DNA of 64,000 nt from Whitmania pigra (Eukaryota > Annelida > Clitellata > Hirudinida > Haemopidae): contig JAJTWR010000136.1 in assembly GCA_021613335.1 (NCBI GenBank), forward strand, positions 1,663,727 to 1,727,726. The letters are read 5' to 3'. The notes beneath the pieces are model-generated. The model searched no databases, was not told where the DNA came from, and saw nothing but the letters and a program-made list of their open reading frames with translations. The position numbers and the translations under genes are program-made. Shown piece by piece: positions 21,891-33,687 of the stretch. How positions within the stretch are numbered: the stretch's first letter is position 1; the number at the start of each line of letters is the position of its first letter.

Positions 21891-23004
21891 GAGTCAATGT
21901 TATGCCCATGCCTTAAATTTGGAAATGGGTGACGTCACCAAAAAAGCGGTTGAAGTTGTTACTTTATTTGGGGTTTTAAACACATGTGCAGTCTTTCTTC
22001 GGTAATCATATTTACGATTCAATGTTTGGCCTGAATTTAGAAAATTGAAATCTGTAATTGGTGAAATAAGCTGGTGGGCAAAAGTCAGAGTCTTACTAAA
22101 ATATTTGGAAATTTCTTAATCAAACCTTCCAATCAAGAAACACAAGTTATCGATTTTTTTTTACATTGACATGCTACAAACATTTCATGATATTTCTACA
22201 TCAAACAAATTCAATAATGATGTCCGATACAGAGCAAAGCTCTGTTAAATTCATTGACAAGTTTTGAATTTATTCTAATGGCACAATTATTTTTGAAAAT
22301 ATTTGACCACACAACACCATTATCGGAATATTTGCAAACAATTGGAATGGATATACTACGAGCCTATAAGATGGTTCAAGACTGTATCAATGAATTAAGC
22401 CAAGTAGATTGAAATAATGATTCCATTTTTCAAGCAGCTACAAATTTAAAAAATTTGCAAACGGAGAACAAGAAAAAAGAAATATCGACATTGAAGTGCA
22501 GACGGTTTTGAAAGAAAAATGAATTATAGCCAACCAACCACTTGAAAGCGCGAATGTTCACCAGTTATGGATTAAGTACTTAATAGTTTAAAACAGAGAT
22601 TCTCTGAGCATGGTTGTCTTTAGGTTGATTTCTCTTGTTTAGATCAAAGAAATTTTCAGAAATTTTGTAAAGAATGCCTAGTGATGCACTGCAGCACCTG
22701 AGTGGGCTGCTCAAAAAATTTGATGATACTGTAACAAAAGATCAGCTTCATACTGAATTATTGGATTTTGCAAGGAAATGGGAAAATTTTCAAACAACTC
22801 TTGAAGATGAACGTAATTTGATCTTGAAATGGAAGTATCGGACTTTGTCTCAGACAACATTCAACAATCTGAATCAGTAGAATTACTTGAAAATATCATT
22901 ACTAATCCAACAGTTGAAAACAGCAACAACCACATAAATAAATGCAAATTTTGCAAAACATGTGTTTGTTGTTATTTTGTTCTCCAGAAGTTTAATTTGA
23001 ATAG

Positions 23005-25210
23005 TCTTGCTTAGCCCGATTACTCTAGCAGCGGTCCGCAGCGGTGAGGGGGTCCGGTTTTTCGCAAAATTTGAGTCTCGTAAACATAGAAATTATATAA
23101 ATGATACATATTTCGAAAGGGGAGATAATGATCTTTCTGAATATTATAAAATTATTAAATTTACTATATTTTATTATTATAAAAATTGCTTGCAAAAATT
23201 AATTTGTTATAAACTAAAACTTTTTAACATAGAAATCTATTGTGGTTTGTATCATCTTGTAGGGCTAATAAATATCTTCAAAATGACATATACCATGGTC
23301 CAATTCCATGTGCCAAAGCTGAGATATCACGCCTCAAAATTTTACAGACGACTGAAACACTGCGGTTATGTCTTGTGGCTTAAGTGACTTATAAAACATG
23401 TGACTGCTACGATATCTATTTAGCACTGTAGTGCTGACATTTATCTTCAAAATGACACATAAAGTTATTAAATTACTCGCTTTTGAATAGAGATATCCCA
23501 CTTCAATGCGTCACGAATGATGACCGCCCAAGCAGTTTATATGGTTTCCGACGTCGCCAGGTAGACCGTATGGGCTGCATGGAAACCTAGTACGGCATAT
23601 ATCATCTTGTAGGGCTAATAAATATCTGCAAAAATGACATATACCATGGCACAATTCTATCTACCAAAGTTGAGATATCACGCCTCAAAGTTTTACAGAC
23701 GACCGAAACACTGCGGTTATATCTTGTGGCTTAAGTGACTTGTAAAACATGGAATTGTTGTGATATCATCTTAAAACTCATAATATAATTGTTGTGGTGG
23801 CGCAGTAATGAAGGTTATTATTGCATAATTAATTTTTGGTGATAATTACAATAAAATTAGTAATATAATTATCATAACATTTTTGATCTGTTGTGTTACC
23901 AATTATGCAGCTCCATCGATTATTGATAATAAAGTACACTTAGTACACCAAAATACCTAGTTAACCACATTAATATAACAATACTCTAATTTATTTAGAA
24001 TTTATTTTTTTTACAAAATATAGGGAAATTCTTCCTCAGTCCTTGTATGTTCTAACAATTTCGGTGCATTTGACATGTACCCACCGCTGGCAATTGTAAC
24101 ATTGCACCCAGGTAGTGCCTCCGTTTTCTTGTCCGCAATATAGGCATACGTCGGTTAACTGTTCAGATGCTTAGAGGATGCTGTCCATGAATTCTCTCCT
24201 CAGCATATGTTCGTCAAATTCACCACAAACGTCTTCTTCCTTGTCCAGCCTCAACATGAACTTGCAAATGTATATGCCGCAGCTGTGACCATCATTCTTT
24301 CGTCTCATTGGTGGAAGCTTGCAATTGAATAACCAGATACGTCCTTGAAGGCTTGCTTTAAGGTTGTCGAGAAATTTCTAAATTCCCGTAACAATTCCTC
24401 GTCGTTGGACTTTATTCCTAAAGGATCTTATAGAAATAAACTTTCTGAAGTTGTATCCACAACGAAAAGAACAAAATGGCTATGCTACGAGATATAACCG
24501 CAGTGATTCGGTCGTATGTAAAACTTTGAGGCACGATATCTCAACTTTAGTACATGGAATTGTGCCATGGTACATTTCATTTTGAAAATATTTACTAGCC
24601 CTACAAGATGATATATTCTATAATAGGTTTCCATGCAGCCCATACGGTCTACCTGGCGACGTCGGAAACCATATAAACTGCTTGGGCGGTCATCATTCGT
24701 GACGCATTGAAGTGGGATATCTCTATTCAAAAGCGAGTAATTTAATAACTTTATGTGTCATTTTGAAGATAAATGTCAGCACTACAGTGCTAAATAGATA
24801 TCGTAGCAGTCACATGTTTTATAAGTCACTTAAGCCACAAGACATAACCGCAGTGTTTCAGTCGTCTGTAAAATTTTGAGGCGTGATATCTCAGCTTTGG
24901 CACATGGAATTGTACCATGGTATATGTCATTTTGAAGATATTTATTAGCCTTACAAGATGATACAAACCACAATAGATTTCTATGATAAAAAGTTTTAGT
25001 TTATAACAAATTAATTTTTGCAAGCAATTTTTATAATAATAAAATTTAGTAAATTTAATAATTTTATAATATTCAGAAAGCTCATTATCTCCCCTTTCGA
25101 AATATGTATCATTTATATAATTTCTATGTTTACGAGACTCAAATTTTGCGAATAACCGGATCCCCCTCATCGCTGCCGACCGCTGCTAGAATCACCGACA
25201 TTCTTGCTTA
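23005..25210. mobile_element. MULE-like element with ~720-bp inverted termini and Ulp1/PHD remnant
   Basis: Element 23014-25201 (2188 bp), flanked by the 9-bp duplication TCTTGCTTA (23005-23013 and 25202-25210). It sits exactly in the hAT transposase frame. The left arm 23014-23735 is repeated inverted at 24487-25201 with high similarity along its length. Each arm contains two copies of a ~150-bp segment 350 bp apart (ATCATCTTGTAGGGC at 23251 and 23601), so the segment occurs four times. Nine-base duplications and long arms are typical of Mutator-like elements; Zisupton/KDZ-type elements, which also carry Ulp1, are the alternative. The transposase itself is absent. Confidence 0.85.
24036..24383 (-). 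pseudogene. Ulp1-type protease C-terminus plus PHD-like finger
   Basis: A single minus-strand frame, broken by one TAA near 24173, reads GRIWLFNCKLPPM, RRKNDGHSCGIYICKFMLRL and FDEHMLRREFMDSIL, then the stop, then CLYCGQENGGTTWVQC and YNCQRWVHVKCTEI, and ends at TGA 24036. NDGHSCGIYIC matches the N-x-x-D/S-C-G block around the catalytic Cys of Ulp1/SENP-type peptidases. The following C-x2-C...C-x2-C-x4-H-x3-C matches a PHD finger. The catalytic His and Asp lie upstream and are missing. Such Ulp1 and PHD modules are known from MULE and KDZ transposon proteins. This is the end of a once longer transposon gene. Confidence 0.7.
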
Positions 25211-25819
25211 TTCAAATTTGTATCTGGCTTACAAATTTGTATTGACATTATCCCCATCACAAGTTGAGAGGTAGTTTTCAAAATTTAAATACATTTTGAA
25301 CAGATTAAGAAATTTGCTGAACCAGTCAACTTTACAATCATTCATGCTGATGTCTTTTGAGAAGGACCTTCTTCCAAGAATCAATAACAATGAAATCATT
25401 GATGTTTTAGCATCGACTAGTGAAACAATGAAAAAGCTTTTATACTAGTTAATAGTGAATAGAAATTTTAGACTCTAGTGTTTCTTACGTTTAAGTTGTT
25501 AAAACTAGGAGTTATTTAACTGTTTAAAGTTGTTTTGCATAATTACGAATTTGAACATGTAATAAATACAAAGATTCTTGCAACTTAAAGTACTGTTTTT
25601 GAACTTTAAAATTTTCTTATTATATATAAACTAATTATAGAAACTAAAGAAAAATATATAAAAATTAAATTAAATTAAAAATAAGTAAAATATCAAATTG
25701 CTGAAAAAATTTATATAAAACTAATAAAGTGGGCTGTCACGACCAAATTTCCCGTGCCGGCTTTTTAAGCCAGTCCGACCCTGTACATTTGCGAAGAACT
25801 TCTAGCCATGTCAATTTTT

Positions 25820-25985
25820 TTAAAATTTAGTAGAGACACCTCGCGACATATTGGTAAACCTTTAATTAAATATATATTTACTATTAATCATTATAGGAGG
25901 AGCTAATTTTGTTGTTGGGGTGGAGCTATCTTCCATATTTTTCAGCTGTGGGCAGCTCGGACGGTTTTACCGTTAAATCTTAGTT
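25820..25985 (+). repeat. Dispersed repeat (GCAGCTCGGACGG family), copy C
   Basis: Carries GACACCTCGCGACATAT, GGGGTGGAGCTATC and GCAGCTCGGACGGTTTTACC in the order seen inverted at 17280-17470. A weaker piece recurs at 26290-26350. Confidence 0.65.
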
Positions 25986-26416
25986 TGAAATGCTTTTTGA
26001 TTCAGTTGTCGCTTAATTTTTATTTTAGAACTTGATTTTGTGTTATGGACATGCACTGACGAGAAGCGCCCAACGTTCCGCTTGTGGAACATAGTCACAA
26101 CAAATGACATGCTTATAAAAAAAATTTCAAATTACAAATTTTTGTCTTAATATATATGATATTGACATATTTTAATTACTCTCACGTGTCTGCAACATTT
26201 TTAAATAGGCATGGGTTAATAAAGGTTAATAAATTCATGCAGCGGTTGAAAGATTTACTCTTAATTATTGTAGGCGAAGGTAAATTTGTTTATAGGCAGA
26301 GCTTTATTTTCTGTGGAAGTCTGTGTCCGTCTCGAACGGTTTTACTTTTCTTTCCAATACCTTGTCCAACTCGTCATTACGCTACTACGTAAAAGTGAAA
26401 ATGGAAAGCGCGTTCT

Positions 26417-26432
26417 ATTATAGGCGAGACCA
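26417..26432 (+). promoter_or_regulatory. 16-base motif shared upstream of SAMD8 and MRPS34
   Basis: ATTATAGGCGAGACCA, 286 bases before the SAMD8 start codon and in its sense direction. The same 16 bases occur in the sense direction upstream of MRPS34 (33593-33578, minus). It may be a promoter element or a repeat end. Confidence 0.4.
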
Positions 26433-26717
26433 CGAAACCACGCTCCTTGACCTGGATAATCATCTCATGAATAGCTGATGAGATCGATTACTGCTGCAAA
26501 CAACTCCAGCCTCAGGACAAACACATTTATAGAAATTATTTTTATTTTTATCAAATATTTTAATTAGAATCTAAAATTATTGTGGTAATTAAAATTAACT
26601 TAAACGACTTGTTAACTATTTAAAAGTTAAAGTTTAAATATAATGTGTAAACAATGATTAAGCTACTGTCGGTTAAACGTGACGAGGACAAATACTGAGA
26701 TAACCCAAATCGTGATA

Positions 26718-29700
26718 ATGGAACATAATCCAAACAAATGGACTACTGATCAAGTGGGGATATGGCTTAATGAAATAGGCTTTAGTAAATACAAGAAATT
26801 ATTCTGTGAGGAGCACCTAATTGACGGACAGATTTTGCTTCAATTAACTGAATCTGATTTAAAACAACCCCCGGTGTGCATGGGTGTACTTGGTTAGTGT
26901 TTTTGAAAAATTTTATTTAGTGGAATCAGTTTGATATATCATATTTATGATTTTAACGATATCACTTAAAGGAGACATTAAAAAATTAATTGCCGAGGTC
27001 GATTTGCTTAAACATCACATGGAGACTCACCCCTCTGATTCACATAATGGAACTTTAACATTCTGTTGTGATACAATTAAAGTAATTGAACTTTTTATTT
27101 TCGATAAAATTCAGTTTTAATGATACATAAATCTTTGTTTAGCACAAAAATTGTATTTTGAATCAGAAGAGCACATCTCAAGTAGTCTGTGGATTCCACA
27201 AAAGACCTGTTGTTACAGAATTTACTGATTTGAATTCATCTTTTGGGGATTCTCAGAGTTGTGTATCCACAAATTTAGAACCTGAATTCATTAAATTGTT
27301 TGTTGCTACATGTTATTTACTCTTTGTCCTTCTTCTTACAACCTATACAATGGTTGTGGTGCACGACTGGGTACCTAACATGGATAAGTACCCTCCTCTT
27401 CCAGATATTGCTCTCGACAAGATTCCTTACATTCCATGGGCATTTGAAGCTTGTGAAATTACCACACTTATAATGGGGGTCATACTTTTTATTGTTCTGG
27501 TGTTTCACAAACACAGGTATTGCCCTTATTCAATGTTCTATCATGAGCAAAATTCATTTTTAGATTATTCTAAACATTATTTTTAAAACTAAATTTTATT
27601 AATACTTCAATAGGTTCATAGTAATCAGAAGATTGTTTGCTCTCTCAGGAACTGTTTTTGTGCTAAGATGCATAACTATGATGATTACATCACTTTCTGT
27701 TCCTGGCTCACACCTTCAATGTGAACCTCGGGTAAGATGTATACAGTTTTCTTGTTTTAACATTTTTATAGGAAATAAGTCAATTATCTAGTTTTAAAAA
27801 ATTAAAAGTGAACATTACACAGTAAGTTAAAGTAAAACAAAAAAGATACAAATGCACTCTCACAATGTCTCACAACCACTTGTCTAGATGTGATTATAGT
27901 ATGGTTCATACAAGACCAAAATTTCTGAAATTGGAAAAGTCCTAAAAAAATATATAAACATATTAAGTTGTTGGAATTAATTTAGTAGTAATGTTTGTTG
28001 AACTATAAATTAGCAGGAATTTGGCATCTTTGTTCTAGCTTTGCACTGGACTGCACCCAATCAAAGTGTCTTATTACATTCATTTGCTTGTCTGTTTGGC
28101 CTCTTAAAGTTTAGATTTAGCATTACCTGTCACACCTGGAGTTTGTGTTTTTAATAGCAAATGGCTTGATTATGAAGGAATTCTCAAAATGCTGTTGAGC
28201 CTGCAAAAAGAACTTTGACATTTCGAATTTGGGATTACAACAAGCACAATCCACAATTTGTGAAAATGTTATCATGCAGGGGTGTACCAACTGTTCTTGC
28301 TGCCCGGGTCACAAGATTTGCCGAGGCCCCTCTTAACCATTAATAATCCGTTAACCTTCAAAATTTCAAAAAGCTCTCAAATATTTATTTTTCTAAATCA
28401 TATTAAAAATTTAAAAATAAACTTTCCTCATTTTTCCGCAAAAATACAGTTCATCTGCAAGTTCTCTCTGTGTAGAGGACAGCCAGGTCTGTAAATCTTG
28501 TTTGGATGATCAAAGTATTTTTTTTAACTTAAGTTTGGAGAATGAGGGCTTACAGCAAGCAACACTAATAGCCTGGTTTAGGAATATAACCAGCAGGATA
28601 ACAATATTTTGGGCAGAATCCCCACAGTGGTATGAAGCTCAAAAGTTGGAGGGGTCCAATCAATGTTATCGTTTCCTGAAGCTTACATAAAATCAATCTC
28701 TTCCTTTCAGCAAAAAAAGCCCCTTCTTTCTCTATGTCTTCATCAATTATGCTGGGCTGACGATAACATTCATCATCGAACAGGTTTGACAATGTGAGAA
28801 AAGCGAATTTGCTTGGAAGGTCCTGAACTTGCTGAAATCCATCAGATATTTTCCTCAGTCAACATGTCGATGACACACAGCATTTTCCGTCTCAACTCAG
28901 CATCAAATCCCAGGGCTGCATTAGTCATTCCTTCACTATCCATTCATTCCGTTTTGCGAATTCAACGCTCTATGCTTATACCTATTTCAGAACATAGTTT
29001 TAGATTCGTCTAAGGACATTGTCTATAACTTGTTTTATTTTTTAATTTTTATGTACTTCCGCAAAATGACACCGGGGCCTTTGGTAACCTTTTGTGCAGG
29101 GTCAATGATGAACAGTTTTGTTACCAGGTTTGCAGTCAGATTGGTTCATTGGTGAGTGATAAAACTGAACCATCCTAAGGTGAAATATCTGCTAATGGAT
29201 GACTGGTATGAGGTGTTTAAGTAAATGTAACTAAATTGAAACACATTAAATTAGTGAAATATTGGCGAGTGAATGAATTTATGAGTTTATAGAGGCATTT
29301 AGATGTGTCTAGGTTTGACTGAATACTAAATGTTGGACTTTTTGTAAATATTTCCCAGACAAAGAATAAAGGAACATTTAATGTTAGCAAAAACAGGCCC
29401 ATATTTTTTAGATGAATGAATATTGCAGGATTGGATAAATGATGTTTTTGAAAATGGATGGAATAGGGAACATTATTTAGTTTTGAAATTATGGTTTATG
29501 GCTTTCAGACTTATAATGTCTTATATTTTGGATTCAAGCCTGACATGAGTCTAAATTACATTTCTCATTGAAACTGAACTTTAGTATATTTTTACAGAAG
29601 GTTGTTCTGTAGGCATTATCAATTGAACACAAAATATAACTTGGAATGCAAGAAGGTCAGTGACACTTTATGTCTTTGCATCAAACAAGAGCAAATCAAA

Positions 29701-32357
29701 CAAGCTTACAAGATCTGAGATAGAAAAGGTTATAATAACTGTTCCCAAGGAAATGAAGCAAGGCTTCCACCATGCTTGAAAATTACTTGTAATAACATAA
29801 TACATATAAAAGAAGCAGTACAAAAACTAAAATAAATAGGTGCTTCTACATTAATGGATGTAATGTCGTGCAGTTTATAGCCAGGGAATGCCCTAAAGGG
29901 TGCAATGCTTTATAAAAAGTGCCACATTCTACTTGGATGGTGAGCTTGCATGGTCTAATATCTAAGGCAGCACCTTTCAAGATGGATTTGAATCCTGCTG
30001 TGCATAAGGCGCCGAGAGCCAACAAGGGCCCCATGGCAGGACATCATCGCAGGCCCCTTGTCAAAATACAGTCAATTCCGGATATAGTCGAGTCTGTTAC
30101 AGTCAAGTTTCGGATACAGTCAAGCTGATCTCTTGCACCGTGTAAACCATACGTAGCTTACTATTTCCGATTATAGTAAATATTCGGTTATAGTCAAGTC
30201 AACAGCCTACAGTTTTGGACGTGACTATATCCGGAATTGACCGTATTTAGAAATTTTGTCGCTATAATAAAACCTGTAAATCGAGGTAAATGTTACTATC
30301 AAGGTTCAACATTCGTGCATACAGGGTGCTAAATTAAAATATAGAAATGACTTTTGCAAAGGTAAACGCTGTTCGTCATCTAATTTGAATTTATTTGTTT
30401 TACAATTAATCAAAATGAAGGTAGTAATTTTTGTTGGTCAAACACGCAGCAAGGCGCTTTAAATTAGCCAACTCTAATCATCGGTGAGCCTATCAGTTTT
30501 TCATTTCATCATAATTGTGTCCTTACCTGCAACGACTGTTACACCATACAGCCTTAGTCAAAGATAACCAGCCACATGGTACGTGTACAGATTTGTGTGC
30601 ACTAAGCAAACTGGTGTTTCAAACCTTTCCTGCTAGGAAACAACACAAATCAAAGGATCTGTAATGGTCCGTTTGCCTAAAATGGTGTGGGCATCCTGCA
30701 TACAACCTTACCATAGCACATCAGAATACAGAGTTTATACACCTTACGTGAAATGGACTGTTCGTTCGGCAGTATATAAAAGTATTTTGCGGTATGTAAA
30801 ACTGTGGGGCTATTAGGACATTATATTCTGTCGCCTACGGTAAACGAAGAGATGTGCAAAAATTGACATGATCGGACCGGCCGGGCCCCCTTACAGATGC
30901 GGGCCCCCTGGCAGTGACCCCACCTGCCCCCCCCCCCCTCTCGGCGTCACTGCTGCTGTGGGAGCACTGTCCTCAATCACCCAGCTATGCAACTGACGTG
31001 AACAAAAACAATTTTTTCTATTTGGATACACTCAAAGGCACTCAAAAGATTGGCTAAATATACGCAATGTATCCCATAGCCATTCTGATGGAAAGGTTGG
31101 GCTTAACAGGAAAGCTCAATTTGTTTTCCGTCCTATTAGAGCAAAATCTAAAGTTCTGAGATGATCCTAGGTTATATTTATATTTTAACATATTAACTTT
31201 ATATTCATTAAAAATAATTTTAAAAGAGAGTAAACTACCTGCAAATTTATAACATAGACTGAATTATATTCTTGAGTTAAATGTGCAGAGAGCTAAGTTG
31301 AGATGGATAATTAGATACCCACTCAACATTGCAATAGGATAATAGAGAGAATGCTTGGATTAAAATACCAGCTCAATGTAGTTAGAAATATCTTTAGAAA
31401 TTTTAGATTTAATTTGTTGGTTGCAATTTAACCAAAAAATGTTTTCATCTGCTAGCACTCCACAAAATTTTCCAATTCATTATTGACTATCTAACACAAG
31501 TTTTAAATTCTCCAATGATGATATATATTAAATGATGAAAGTATATTGATGGCAGCAGGGATTCGAACCCCATTATAGGTCCCAACCATCTAGCTATGCA
31601 ACAGACTTTTATAAAAAAATTTATTATATGAAAATACTGAGCCATTATGAACCTAGTTTGGTTAATAATAAATGTATCTTTGCCAGCCATTAAGTGACTT
31701 TGCAACAAGATTGGAAATGGCACTGAAAATTTATTCTGGCTTCGGCATGTCAATCAAAGGTGTCCGGACATGTGGCGATTACATGTTTAGTGGTCACACT
31801 GTTGTAGTTACCATGTTCAACTTCTTCATTACTGAATGTAAGTCATTTATTGAATTTGCACCCAAAATTATCTGGTAATTTATCTCTAGGTTTATTTGAC
31901 AGACACACCGAGGAAACTCTATTGGCTGCATATCTTTAGCTGGGTTGCAAATTTCTTTGCAGTTTTCTTTATCCTTGCTGCCCATGAGCACTATAGCATT
32001 GATGTCTTTGTTGCCTTCTACATCACCACCAGACTATTCCTTTACTACCACTCACTTGCCAATAACCGTGTGCTTTCTCAGAAGGATTCCAGGACAAGAA
32101 TTTGGTTCCCTATGTTTGCATTTTTTGAGTCTTCACTGAATGGAAGTGTTCCAAATGTGTATGAACTTCCCTGGATTACTCTTGGAGCATATTTATTGAA
32201 AAAGGCAAAGCAATTTCAAGAATCTTGTAAGAAGCTGACCAACCAGAATGATTGCTCACCTTTCAAAGAATTTGGCAATAATAATATGCCTGAAACAAAT
32301 GGAACCACAAAACACCAAAATCAATTATATGTTAGACAGAGGAAGAATTGTCTTTGA
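26718..32357 (+). CDS. SAMD8: Sphingomyelin synthase-related protein 1 (SAM domain, ceramide phosphoethanolamine synthase)
   Basis: Six exons: 26718-26892, 26972-27081, 27143-27516, 27614-27731, 31687-31837, 31903-32357; 460 residues, consistent GT-AG introns. SMSr proteins are ER membrane enzymes making ceramide phosphoethanolamine and sensing ceramide. An N-terminal SAM domain (residues ~5-65, [15 protein letters not shown]) is followed by a predicted coiled-coil linker and several membrane segments ([35 protein letters not shown]). Conserved blocks follow: [10 protein letters not shown], then [12 protein letters not shown] with catalytic His ~296, then HEHYSID with His ~339 and Asp ~343, the lipid phosphatase/sphingomyelin synthase triad. 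The frame begins upstream without a stop, but ATG 26718 is the first good Met. Intron 4 is 4 kb and repeat-filled. AATAAA at 32492 may be its poly(A) signal. Looks functional. Confidence 0.95.
28277..29090 (-). mobile_element. Old DNA-transposon repeat in SAMD8 intron 4, copy 1
   Basis: Aligns block by block with 34416-36660 (for example CTGTTCTTGCT, TAATAATCCGTTAACCTTCA, CAGAATCCCCA, TATCGTTTCCTGAAGCTT). Starts CAGGGGTGTACC, a hAT-like terminus. Minus-strand pieces read [34 protein letters not shown] and [11 protein letters not shown], resembling the middle of a hAT/ZMYM transposase, but the family is not certain. Confidence 0.55.
29091..30066. other. Intron 4 of SAMD8, no further feature seen
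   Basis: AT-rich intron sequence; a more GC-rich patch at 29870-30060 has short frames on both strands without recognisable motifs. Confidence 0.4.
30067..30245. mobile_element. Pogo-type MITE
   Basis: Element 30069-30243 (175 bp) between TA dinucleotides. Termini CAGTCAATTCCGGATATAGTC on the left and, inverted, CGGTCAATTCCGGATATAGT on the right; further internal copies of the TATAGTCAAG motif. Lies in SAMD8 intron 4. Confidence 0.85.
30246..31525. other. Intron 4 of SAMD8, low-information stretch
   Basis: No gene. A GC-rich patch at 30880-30960 includes a run of 12 C and CAGTGACCCC/CGGCGTCACTG, reminiscent of a hAT terminus but too short to call. Confidence 0.35.
31526..31612 (-). repeat. 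tRNA-like SINE fragment, family 2
   Basis: On the minus strand, ATAGCTAGATGGTTGGGACC (A-box-like) is followed after 10 bases by GGGGTTCGAATCCCTGCTGC, an excellent B box with T-arm pairing. Spacing is shorter than in a true tRNA and no acceptor stem is formed, so it is a SINE head rather than a tRNA gene. Confidence 0.6.
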
Positions 32358-32597
32358 ATGTTTATTTAGTTTGAAAATTTACAGATGCTCAATGGGCTTT
32401 AGATTTTTTCTGACGTGCCAAAGTATTAAAATCAACCTCTATATGTTGGATTGAAGCACTATTGTGATATTATTTTCATATTAGCTTGTGAAATAAATTG
32501 TGCTTGTCTTGGCAACTTAATGAATTCTTGCACATAATGATGTCATGAAATAATACCAACAAGAAATCTACCAACTCAATTTTATTTTAGAGTACAT

Positions 32598-33174
32598 TCA
32601 CTTTTCAAGTTTCCCAAACCTCAACTGTAATAGAGCTGGAGGTTCAGCACTGTTTGCATTAGCTTCCTTCATGATCATGTATTCAAGAAGTGGGGGGTAT
32701 CTAGAAGTTTTAGGTGGGTTTGACCTCTGCTTTGTGGGTAAGAGGTCAGTCTTTTTCAGGAAGATATCTTCATCTTGCTTGAGAACTATTCTCCAATCAG
32801 CTTTGAATTCGCCAGTAAGATTAGTCTCTCCAAGATTTTCCCCACGAAAAGTCTTTATGCCATAAGCTCGACTTTTGCGGTCTTTGTTAAAGCTTGACTG
32901 GTAATAGAAAAATGTGAATTAAAACTATCTGAATTTCTAAAATAAATAAAAAGGGAAATCAACAAAATAAATATACCTGGGTTGGGCAGGACATATCTGG
33001 TTCAACTCTAGTTATAGTGTAATAACAAGGCTCCTCGTAACGGTTGAAAAAAGTGTTACGATACACTATGCGACCGACTCCAAAATTGTCTAGTCGGGCT
33101 AAAATATCGAACAGTCTCTTACCACTAAAGCTCAAAGTCTTACCGACGAACTGAACTACTTTGGCGGCCTCCAT
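32598..33174 (-). CDS. MRPS34: Mitochondrial ribosomal small-subunit protein mS34
   Basis: Two exons, 33174-32977 and 32897-32598, joined in phase 0; 165 residues. mS34 is a metazoan-specific protein of the mitochondrial 28S subunit. Exon 1 reads LFDILARLDNFGVGRIVYRN then EEPCYYTITRVEPDMS, matching the family's FGxGR and EPCY-x3-TRV-P blocks. Exon 2 has YGIKTFRGE, FKADWRIVLKQDED and RYPPLLEYMI. Shorter than the human protein (218), mainly at the C-terminus. Convergent with SAMD8, with 240 bases between stop codons. A 16-base motif shared with SAMD8 lies 404 bases upstream. AATAAA occurs shortly after the stop. Looks functional. Confidence 0.92.
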
Positions 33175-33687
33175 GTCGTAACGATAATATGTTAAACAAG
33201 CTGAGCATGATCGGATCGGACGGGGTATTCGAGGAAGTAAATAGATTATTTGCTTGCAAATAACTATATTTTTAAATTAGCAAAGGTTAACAAATACAAT
33301 GGATTTTACAATTTTTTAAAGATACTATTAAATTAAGAGTGAAAATCTTAAAATCAATTAATATTAAATATAAAATAGTAAACCCACTATTTATATAACA
33401 TTTTCTACTGATTAATATAAAACTTAATTTTATTTTTTGAGGACTTGGTTTTTTGACAAGCACTTCTAGAACAGATTAATCTAAATGTTTGCTAGCCAAT
33501 CAGAAAGTGCATAAATATTAATCAGCAATCGACATTTGTGAGGTTTTAAGTTAAAATGTGGAACATCGCGGCATGTATGGTCTCGCCTATAATGAAATAA
33601 AAAATAAATTTTTGAAAAAAAAACAAATATTGTATTTTATCTACAAAATTAAAAATATCAAACAATTACATAAATTGAAAAAATAAA
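33175..33687. promoter_or_regulatory. Upstream region of MRPS34
   Basis: Holds the MRPS34 promoter by position, and at 33593-33578 (minus) the motif ATTATAGGCGAGACCA. Otherwise AT-rich with no clear core elements. Confidence 0.35.

Larger units (their letters stand above)
21890..25783 (+). mobile_element. hAT element (ZMYM-type transposase) split by a MULE-like element
   Basis: Transposase remnants run from 21890: CYAHALNLEMGDVTKKAVEV, SVIGEISWWAKVRV, a VDFSCLDQRNFQKF block near 22630 and a segment ending in YFVLQKFNLNSLA at 23013. The reading resumes after 25202 with YSNLYLAYKFVLTLSPSQVE, FSKFKYILNRLRNLLNQ, FMLMSFEKDLLPRINNNEII and a stop at 25448. The right terminus at 25783 reads, inverted, CAGGGTCGGACTGGC, a common terminus of this hAT group. 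Many stops in the 5' half. The left terminus is not identified. Confidence 0.8.

Noticed and set aside
23007..25170. Open frames of 114-126 codons in both arms of the MULE-like element
   Set aside because: They are the same inverted-arm sequence read inward from both ends; identity follows from the repeat, and no domain is visible.
31545..31600. Possible tRNA gene (strong B box)
   Set aside because: No acceptor stem or anticodon arm at normal spacing; better explained as a SINE head.
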